Shown one piece after another: positions 25,929-31,557 of a stretch of 64,000 nt of DNA. Under the pieces are notes generated by a model. That model did no database searches, was not told the DNA's origin, and saw nothing but the letters and a program-made list of their open reading frames with translations. A program made the translations under genes and the position numbers. Source of the DNA: Nibrella viscosa (lineage in GTDB: Bacteria > Bacteroidota > Bacteroidia > Cytophagales > Spirosomataceae); the NCBI RefSeq assembly GCF_039541875.1, contig NZ_BAABHB010000002.1, positions 744,001-808,000 on the forward strand, written 5' to 3'. The first letter of the stretch is position 1. Each line of letters starts with the position of its first letter.

Positions 25929-26204
25929 ATGTTAGCCATGTTGCTATCAATCTTGTTGCAGGCGGCCGAAAGTAACAACGGCGTAGGTCTGGCAGTAATG
26001 GGTGCCGGTATCGGTGCGGGTTTGGCCGCTATCGGTGCGGGTCTGGGTATCGGCCGTATCGGTGGCAGCGCCATGGAAGGTATTGCCCGTCAGCCGGAAG
26101 CGGCTGGTCGTATCCAGACCGCCATGCTGATTATCGCGGCTCTTATCGAAGCCGTGGCCCTGTTTGCAGCGGTAATCTGTCTGCTGATTTCGTTCAACCT
26201 GTAA
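25929..26204 (+). CDS. atpE: ATP synthase F0 subunit c
   Basis: This 91-residue, two-helix proteolipid forms the rotor ring. The glycine-rich first helix (GAGIGAGLAAIGAGLGIG) leads into the polar loop RQPEA, and the second helix carries the ion-binding Glu74 in ALIEAVALFA. The residue after the glutamate is Ala, and the first helix lacks the Gln of sodium-type rings, so a proton-binding site is inferred. The N-terminal 12 residues (MLAMLLSILLQAA) look like a short signal; ATG 25938 is an alternative start. Confidence 0.96.
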   Translation: MLAMLLSILLQAAESNNGVGLAVMGAGIGAGLAAIGAGLGIGRIGGSAMEGIARQPEAAGRIQTAMLIIAALIEAVALFAAVICLLISFNL

Positions 26205-26281
26205 TCAGGCAGCGAGTCGGCAAAACGACATGGGTAGGCCAACTGCATTAGGCGCTGGTCAGATGCCCAAAACATCGGAAA

Positions 26282-26317
26282 ACGCCCGTCAGACCGGATT
26301 AGCCGGCCGGCGGGCGT
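26282..26317 (+). other. GC-rich hairpin in the atpE-atpF gap
   Basis: The 198-nt gap between atpE and atpF holds a 7-bp stem (26282-26288 with 26311-26317) with inner CCGG repeats and no T-run. A hairpin here could stabilise the upstream atpE message, since subunit c is needed in several-fold excess; this is inference. Nothing else was recognised in the gap. Confidence 0.35.
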
Positions 26318-26402
26318 ATCCAACCCCGGCCTGTGACGGCTGATCAATAGCAAAAGATTGACGTAAACTCATTCAGCGTACACTTAGCATTATTATACTT
26401 CC

Positions 26403-26897
26403 ATGGACTTACTTACCCCGGATATTGGTCTTTTATTCTGGCAGTTAGTTGTTTTCCTGATTCTGTTGTTTGTGCTTACCCGCTTTGCGTGGAAGCCGAT
26501 TGCGCAAAGCTTAAAAGAGCGTGAAGATAACATTCAGAGCGCTCTGGATCTGGCCGAGAAAACGCGGACCGAAATGGCGCAGTTGAAGTCGGATAACGAA
26601 AAGTTACTGGCGCAGGCCCGGATCGAGCGCGATGCTATCCTGCGCGGTGCCAAAGAAACCGCCGATAAAATGGTAGCCGACGCCCACGTGAAAGCGCAGG
26701 CCGAAGGGCAGCGGATGCTGGAGCAGGCCCGCGAAGCGATGAACACCGAGCGCCATGCCATGATGGCCCAGGTGAAAAAAGAAGTAGTTGCCCTCTCCCT
26801 GGACATCGCCGAGAAAGTACTCCGCAAAGAGCTGAGCGACAAATCAGCCCAGGAGCAGCTTGTTCAAAACCTCGTCGCCGAAAGCAATCTTAATTAA
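26403..26897 (+). CDS. atpF: ATP synthase F0 subunit b
   Basis: This 164-residue peripheral stalk subunit has one N-terminal transmembrane helix (about 8-26, IGLLFWQLVVFLILLFVLT) with the conserved RFAWKPI just after it. A long charged right-handed coiled coil (about 35-160) follows, rich in K, E, A and Q. The length is normal. The stop codon is immediately followed by a heptamer inverted-repeat element that ends 7 nt before atpH. Confidence 0.95.
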   Translation: MDLLTPDIGLLFWQLVVFLILLFVLTRFAWKPIAQSLKEREDNIQSALDLAEKTRTEMAQLKSDNEKLLAQARIERDAILRGAKETADKMVADAHVKAQAEGQRMLEQAREAMNTERHAMMAQVKKEVVALSLDIAEKVLRKELSDKSAQEQLVQNLVAESNLN

Positions 26898-26974
26898 CGA
26901 TGAGTAATGAGTGATGAGCGATGAGTTACAGGCGTCAGCCCACTCATCACTCATCACTCATTACTCATAACTCC
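26898..26974. repeat. Heptamer inverted-repeat hairpin between atpF and atpH
   Basis: Left arm 26900-26926 and right arm 26942-26968 are runs of the 7-mer (G/A)ATGAG(T/C). They pair over 27 bp with one mismatch across a 15-nt loop. The element begins at the base after the atpF stop and leaves 7 nt to the atpH ATG, so the hairpin would sit over the ribosome-binding region of atpH. Confidence 0.8.
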
Positions 26975-26981
26975 CAAAGTT

Positions 26982-27521
26982 ATGGCAGCAGAATCATCGG
27001 TAGCGTTCCGGTATGCCAAGTCCCTGATCGACTTGGCTAAAGAGAAAGGCCTGACGGAAGAAATATACGCTGATATGGAGTTCTTCCGGCGAACCCTGGC
27101 GCAAAATCGTCAGCTTTTGCTGATGTTTAAGAACCCCATTGTTCGGAAAGAAAAAAAATACGCTGTGCTGAAGGCTATCTTCGCGAATCGGGTGAACCCG
27201 ATGACAATGGCTATTTTTGAGATTATCACCCGCAAGCACCGGGAAGGTATTATTGATGCCATTGCCGACGAGTTTGTCCGGTTGTATAATGAACTCAAGG
27301 GTATTCAGCGGGCACAGGTCATCACTACGGTACCGCTAACGGACGAACTCCGCCGGCAGTTTACCAATATAGTGGCGAAGTCGACCGGGATGACCGTGCA
27401 ACTGGAGGAAAAGGTTGACCCCAGGCTGATTGGTGGGTATATCCTTCAAATCGGCGATAAGCAGATAGACGCATCTATTCGCCACCAGTTGAACGAGATC
27501 CGGCTGGAGTTTATGCACTAA
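26982..27521 (+). CDS. atpH: ATP synthase F1 subunit delta
   Basis: This 179-residue OSCP/delta subunit joins the peripheral stalk to the F1 head. Family signatures: VAFRYAKSLIDLAKEKG at the N-terminus, NPIVRKEKKYAVLKAIF, and the C-terminal VTTVPLTDELRRQF, VDPRLIGGYILQIGDKQIDASIRHQLNEI. It is the last gene of the operon: a perfect terminator follows 20 nt later, so atpA, atpG and atpDC lie elsewhere in the genome. Confidence 0.96.
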   Translation: MAAESSVAFRYAKSLIDLAKEKGLTEEIYADMEFFRRTLAQNRQLLLMFKNPIVRKEKKYAVLKAIFANRVNPMTMAIFEIITRKHREGIIDAIADEFVRLYNELKGIQRAQVITTVPLTDELRRQFTNIVAKSTGMTVQLEEKVDPRLIGGYILQIGDKQIDASIRHQLNEIRLEFMH

Positions 27522-27540
27522 GCCAACCAGGCATAAATGG

Positions 27541-27584
27541 CAAACAAAAAGCCGCTACCTATTCGGGTAGCGGCTTTTTGTTTG
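27541..27584. terminator. Strong bidirectional terminator after atpH
   Basis: A perfect 19-bp inverted repeat (27541-27559 with 27566-27584) has a 6-nt loop, GC-rich centre and A/T tracts on both sides. It ends the atp operon and can also serve the convergent DUF3575-like gene that stops at 27599. Confidence 0.95.
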
Positions 27585-27598
27585 CCCGGACTGTTCCG

Positions 27599-28147
27599 TT
27601 AAAAAGCAATACCGAAGGTGATACCGGTGCGCAGGCCAAATCCGCTGAATAAATTCGTAGAGAAGGATTCGGTAGAACCGTCATTTGCTTTCGCCGTACC
27701 TGCGTTGTACGAGGGACCAAGGAAAAAGTCAAAGGCTATACGATCTTTCAGTAGTACCTGGTAACCAGCTGTAACGCCACCACCAAACGTACTGAGCGTA
27801 CCACCACCACCACTGCCAACACTTGTCAGTTTAAAGTTCTGATACCGGAGGAACGGAGCGACGTAGAAGCCCGCCGGCGCATCCTTGGAATCAGACAAAT
27901 AGAAGCGATATTCCGGAGTTACACCAATCCCATTAAAACGGGTACCATCGGCTTTGAAGCCGGTAAAGTAGAAGCCTACCTGGAAGCTGTGATTCTCGTT
28001 CAGGGCACGCTCAATGGCAAAGTTGCCGGTGCGGACAAGAGGGCTGAAGATATTAGCCTTGATAACAGTCTGGCTTTGTGCATGAGCAGTATACAAACTC
28101 CCCAATACACCGGCTGCCAGCAGCGCAGATCTCATTAGCTTTTTCAT
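27599..28147 (-). CDS. DUF3575-like outer-membrane protein (paralogue 1)
   Basis: This 182-residue protein has a signal peptide (about 1-22, ending AHAQ) and a small beta-barrel-like body. The pattern TPEYRFYL, APFLRYQNF, FGGGVTAGYQVLL and FDFFLGPSYN is shared almost position by position with the gene just upstream, so the two are tandem duplicates. The fold resembles DUF3575 barrels of Bacteroidota. The start is placed at ATG 28147 (28150 also possible) because the signal peptide begins there; the frame further upstream is not protein-like. Function unknown; a lipid-binding or structural outer-membrane role is conceivable. Confidence 0.75.
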   Translation of the reverse strand: MKKLMRSALLAAGVLGSLYTAHAQSQTVIKANIFSPLVRTGNFAIERALNENHSFQVGFYFTGFKADGTRFNGIGVTPEYRFYLSDSKDAPAGFYVAPFLRYQNFKLTSVGSGGGGTLSTFGGGVTAGYQVLLKDRIAFDFFLGPSYNAGTAKANDGSTESFSTNLFSGFGLRTGITFGIAF

Positions 28148-28333
28148 CATGTGGATAGTTAGTGAATAAAATTTCAGGCTAAGATCATCTGGGGAAAAGT
28201 CAAATGCAAGTGTGTGCATGTAATTGGTAGCAGGATTGAGTAAACGGCAAATAACCGTCTTTTCCTGCCAAACAGGTAAGAGAAATGAAAAAGATAAGGT
28301 GGTAGTGACCTGAATCGCCTTCAAAGAATACAA

Positions 28334-28891
28334 TTACAGTTTTAAGCCAATGGTTAAGCCGCCCCGCACCAGTAAGCCGGTAAAAATGCTGATGGCGAAT
28401 GGTGACTGCACAATACCGGCATCGGCCCGGACACGGCCGTTGTTGTAGGAGGGACCCAGAAATGCGTCGAGGGTGATCCGGTCGCTGAACAAAGCCTGGT
28501 AACCGCCCGTAACGCCACCGCCGTAGGTAGTTAATGAGCCGCCGACACCGGTGTCTACCTGATTCAGGCTGAACTGCTGGTAGCGGAGAAACGGAGCCAG
28601 ATAAAATCCGTGCGGGGCATCTTTTTGGTCGATAGACAGATACATGCGGTATTCGGGGGTAATGCCATAGCCGCTGAAGCGGGTGTTCTTATACCGGAGT
28701 CCGGTATAGTAAAAGCCGACCTGCAGGCTTCGATCCTGGTTAATCACTTTCTCGAAGGAGATATTCGCCGTCCGGAAGAAAGGGCTGATCAGGTTTGCTT
28801 TTAAAACAGACTGGGCCTGAACTGTAGCTGCACTACAGAGAACAGCCAACCCGGTCAGCATAAGTCGGTGATTCACTTTTTTCACGCCCAT
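28334..28891 (-). CDS. DUF3575-like outer-membrane protein (paralogue 2)
   Basis: This 185-residue protein has a signal peptide (about 1-27, ending VQAQ). It shares with paralogue 1 the strings GFYYTG/GFYFTG, TPEYRMYL, APFLRYQ, YGGGVTGGYQ and FLGPSYN, with a one- to two-residue indel (SIDQKDAP versus SDSKDAP). It lies 186 nt upstream of paralogue 1 in the same direction, so the two arose by tandem duplication. It diverges from the primase-like gene. No function can be assigned beyond a probable outer-membrane location. Confidence 0.75.
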   Translation of the reverse strand: MGVKKVNHRLMLTGLAVLCSAATVQAQSVLKANLISPFFRTANISFEKVINQDRSLQVGFYYTGLRYKNTRFSGYGITPEYRMYLSIDQKDAPHGFYLAPFLRYQQFSLNQVDTGVGGSLTTYGGGVTGGYQALFSDRITLDAFLGPSYNNGRVRADAGIVQSPFAISIFTGLLVRGGLTIGLKL

Positions 28892-28993
28892 AATCGTTGT
28901 AACTTGGAGATGCCTGCGCTGTACATGAGTTCATAACCACCAGAAACTGTTTGCGGTTATAGATGGGCGCAGTTACCAACGGAGACTTATTGC

Positions 28994-30049
28994 ATGGACC
29001 TTCTGGCGCAAGTGCGCGACATCAGCATTGTACAGGTAGCCAATGACCTGGGTTACCAGCTTCAGTTCAACCGCAAGATTCTTTGTCCGTTTCACGACGA
29101 AAAAACGGCTTCGCTGGTGCTGTATCCACAGACTAACACCTTCTACTGCTTTGGCTGCGGGAAGCACGGCGACGTTGTCGGCTTCTACGCCGACATCTCC
29201 CGGCAGGAGTATCGTACAGCCATGCATGAACTGGCGGCCAATTACCTGCCGGGCTACCAGATTGGCGGGTACAAACGAAAAGGCGTGCGGAAAGTGACGC
29301 CGGAGCGGGTGAAGGCCCACAAGAAGCTAACGGCACCGGATTCGGGTGCGTATGTCTACCGCGAGTATCACAGTGACATTTACGAGGAGTTTCAGCGCAT
29401 TTGCGAACAGCAGCCTGGCAACCAGATCGGGCAGGATGCGCTGGACTACCTGCAAAGCCGCGGCTTTACGCAGGAGGTGCTGCAAACGTTCAGAATTTTT
29501 GTGGTGACCGATTACGAAACGGTTCATGCCCACCTCCGCAATACGTTTAACCTGCTCGATTTGCAGGAGAGCGGCTTGTACAACGAGCGGGGAAACCTAA
29601 TCTTTTACCGCCACCCAATTATCATTCCCTATTTCAAAAGAGGCCGCATAGTCTTCTTACAGGCGCGGGTAATTGGCTCGCCTACCGACAATATCTCCCG
29701 CTACCAGTTTCTGAGCGGGGTGCCCGTTGAACTGTTCAACCAGGATATACTGCCCCGGCTGGGTCCTAAGCATACCGTTTTTGTGACCGAAGGAGCCTTC
29801 GATTGCATGACGCTGGCGCAACACGGGTACCATGCCGTCAGCCTGGGCAGTGCTACCATGTTCAAGCGTGAGTGGGCCAAACTCTTCAAACGAGTAGAGG
29901 TATGCTTCTACTTCGATAATGATGAAGCCGGCAAAAAGGCCGCTCTTGAATTTTCTGAAACATTTGCACAATATGGTATTAGTACCCGTATCGGCGCTGT
30001 TCCTGAAGGATTTAAGGATGTTAACGATTACTTTTTGAATCGCCGGTAA
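28994..30049 (+). CDS. Short DnaG-like primase (CHC2 zinc finger + TOPRIM)
   Basis: This 351-residue protein has an N-terminal CHC2 zinc-binding domain with ligands Cys31, His34, Cys52 and Cys55 (CPFH and YCFGC), a middle part like the DnaG N-lobe (DYLQSRGFTQEVLQTF, YRHPIIIPYFKRGRIVFLQAR), and a TOPRIM domain with the acidic motifs VFVTEGAFDCMTLAQHG and CFYFDNDEAGKKAA. It lacks the helicase-binding C-terminal domain of DnaG (about 600 residues in housekeeping enzymes). Such short proteins are common on conjugative elements and phages, but no mobile gene is adjacent. It may be a domesticated mobile-element primase or a repair-type nucleic-acid enzyme. Confidence 0.85.
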   Translation: MDLLAQVRDISIVQVANDLGYQLQFNRKILCPFHDEKTASLVLYPQTNTFYCFGCGKHGDVVGFYADISRQEYRTAMHELAANYLPGYQIGGYKRKGVRKVTPERVKAHKKLTAPDSGAYVYREYHSDIYEEFQRICEQQPGNQIGQDALDYLQSRGFTQEVLQTFRIFVVTDYETVHAHLRNTFNLLDLQESGLYNERGNLIFYRHPIIIPYFKRGRIVFLQARVIGSPTDNISRYQFLSGVPVELFNQDILPRLGPKHTVFVTEGAFDCMTLAQHGYHAVSLGSATMFKREWAKLFKRVEVCFYFDNDEAGKKAALEFSETFAQYGISTRIGAVPEGFKDVNDYFLNRR

Positions 30050-30237
30050 GCGGTTGCTGCCTCAAAATCTGAGCAAACGGGACAATCTACCCCCACCCCT
30101 CCGTCGTATATATAGACGTTGATTTATTTGATTCACTATTTACTAGCGCATTTGAAACACCTGTACGTCTTACGTCGGTAAACCGTTGCCGGCTTCGTAA
30201 GAATCCCTTTATTCATTATTCAACCTAATGTTTTAGT

Positions 30238-31203
30238 ATGAAACGAGTGTTTTGGCGCGTCTTTACGCTTCCGCTTTGCCTAACCGTCTGGCTGGGAACC
30301 CATGCCTGTAAGGTAGAATCTGATGGTTTATCGCCTACCGGAACAAGTTCAACTGGTCGGGTAGCCATTGAACTGACGGATGCTCCGATTGATGATGCCA
30401 GTGTCAGAAGTGTATTCGTTACCGTTACTGAGGTGAACGTGGATGGAAAGCCATTTTCCGGCTTTACCGGCAAAAAAACCATTGATGTGCTGGCCTTGCA
30501 GAATGGCAGGGTAGAGGGTCTGGGTGTAGCCAATCTGGAAGCCGGTACGTACAGCAATGTGTCGCTGGTACTGGATTACGCTACTGACGCAAATGGAAAT
30601 GCACCGGGCTGTTATGTGTTAACCACCGATAATCAAAAACACAATCTCGGCGCAAGCGGAGTACAGCGTGTAGAGGTAAAAAGCAATCAGGCCCTGCAGG
30701 TAGCCGAAAAGTCGGAGCAGACACTGGTAATGGATTTTGACCTGCGAAAGGCGGTAAAGGACAATAACGGAAACAGCCCGGGTGGGTATATTTTTGCTGG
30801 CGAGAGTGAATTGCAGTCAACCGTACGGGTTGTAAACAAAAACCGTGTGGGCAGCATTGTTGGCAAAAGCACCAACAGCGGATCCAATGGCCGCGTGGTG
30901 GTGTACGCTTACAAGAAAGGGCAGTTCAACAGGAGTGCTGAAAGCGCTAATCAATTTGCCAACGCCGTGAACAGTGCTACTGTTGACGCGAGCGGTAACT
31001 ACAAGCTCTCCTTTCTGGAAGAAGGAGATTATGACATCTGTTTTGCCTCCTACCAGCAGAATCCAAACGGCGGCTCAGCTGTCCTGAGAGGTGTGCTGTC
31101 GCTGGGAGGAGGACTGAGCCTTAACGGGGTTTCGAGCGTGTCGGTAAAAGCCAATACTGAAGCCCGGCTTGACGTGACGCTAGGTGGCTTGCTAAGCCTG
31201 TAA
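30238..31203 (+). CDS. DUF4382 lipoprotein
   Basis: This 321-residue secreted protein has an N-terminal signal with a probable lipoprotein cysteine (THA-Cys24). The DUF4382 domain (about 40-190) shows its usual opening GRVAIELTDAPIDDASVRSVFVTV, then LEAGTYSNVSLVLD. After it comes a carboxypeptidase-regulatory-like beta sandwich (about 200-321: GRVVVYAYKKG, VDASGNYKLSFLEEGDYDICF). DUF4382 proteins are exported Bacteroidota proteins of unknown function. The gene stands alone between the primase-like gene and a hairpin-rich intergenic zone. Confidence 0.85.
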   Translation: MKRVFWRVFTLPLCLTVWLGTHACKVESDGLSPTGTSSTGRVAIELTDAPIDDASVRSVFVTVTEVNVDGKPFSGFTGKKTIDVLALQNGRVEGLGVANLEAGTYSNVSLVLDYATDANGNAPGCYVLTTDNQKHNLGASGVQRVEVKSNQALQVAEKSEQTLVMDFDLRKAVKDNNGNSPGGYIFAGESELQSTVRVVNKNRVGSIVGKSTNSGSNGRVVVYAYKKGQFNRSAESANQFANAVNSATVDASGNYKLSFLEEGDYDICFASYQQNPNGGSAVLRGVLSLGGGLSLNGVSSVSVKANTEARLDVTLGGLLSL

Positions 31204-31226
31204 GCCGGCGTTTTTTTCAGGGCTTC

Positions 31227-31265
31227 ACAAACCCTCCAGTCACTACCAGCGGCTGGAGGGTTTGT
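31227..31265 (+). terminator. Hairpin terminator after the DUF4382 gene
   Basis: A perfect 13-bp stem (31227-31239 with 31253-31265) and a 13-nt loop lie 23 nt after the stop. There is no clear T-run on the 3' side, so efficiency is uncertain. Confidence 0.55.
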
Positions 31266-31268
31266 CAT

Positions 31269-31331
31269 CTATACATCCACTTCCATTTCCAGTAAGGCAT
31301 AGCTCAGGCTTTTACCGTGGGTGCCCATCGT
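31269..31331 (-). pseudogene. 3'-end fragment of an AtuA-like small gene
   Basis: Fifty bases (31282-31331) match 38860-38909 at 47 of 50 positions. The matching place in the second copy is the 3' end of the intact 103-residue AtuA-like gene. Translated on the minus strand, the fragment gives TMGTHGKSLSYALLEMEVDV and a stop, versus TMDTHGKSLSYALLEMEIAH in the intact gene; two of the three base changes are synonymous. Upstream the frame meets TGA within seven codons, so this is a remnant, not a gene. Both copies have the same orientation and bracket the T9SS-protein/regulator block. Confidence 0.75.
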
Positions 31332-31361
31332 GAGTGGGAGGTGTCACCACCTCCCACTCAC
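31330..31361. repeat. Perfect palindromic hairpin
   Basis: A 14-bp perfect stem (31330-31343 with 31348-31361) with a TCAC loop starts exactly where homology to the intact AtuA-like gene ends. No T-run follows. It may be a breakpoint structure or an mRNA-stabilising hairpin. Confidence 0.6.
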
Positions 31362-31409
31362 CTGAGCCAGATGCTGTAAGTTCGGATTCTGAGCAGAAGG
31401 TTTAGCAAG

Positions 31410-31474
31410 ATACCCCTATGAGTGTTGGAGAATTTTGTTTTGCCCACCAAATTCTCCAATACTCATAGGGGTAT
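31410..31474. repeat. Long inverted repeat, 25 bp arms
   Basis: Arms 31410-31434 and 31450-31474 match at 24 of 25 positions, separated by 15 nt. The element lies in the 354-nt gap between the DUF4382 gene and the T9SS-sorted gene. There is no ORF inside, no T-run and no recognisable transposon end. The remaining bases of this gap (31475-31557) hold nothing I recognise. Confidence 0.65.
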
Positions 31475-31557
31475 GCGGTTGGCTATAGGACCGAAAGGCG
31501 ACCAAAACAACTAACGCCCTTTTGTCACCGACAAGCAGGGTGGAGGGGTTGGGGTAA

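Noticed and set aside
4992..26974. Heptamer hairpins as insertion-sequence ends or a CRISPR array
   Set aside because: There is no transposase and no target duplication, and the arms face each other over 15-44 nt. Units are 7 nt without spacers, so they fit neither an IS nor a CRISPR array.
28892..28993. tRNA or riboswitch in the divergent gap before the primase-like gene
   Set aside because: No cloverleaf pairing, no TTCGA loop and no known riboswitch core was found in this 102-nt gap.
28994..30049. Housekeeping DNA primase DnaG
   Set aside because: At 351 residues it lacks the C-terminal helicase-binding domain; the genome must encode a full-length DnaG elsewhere.
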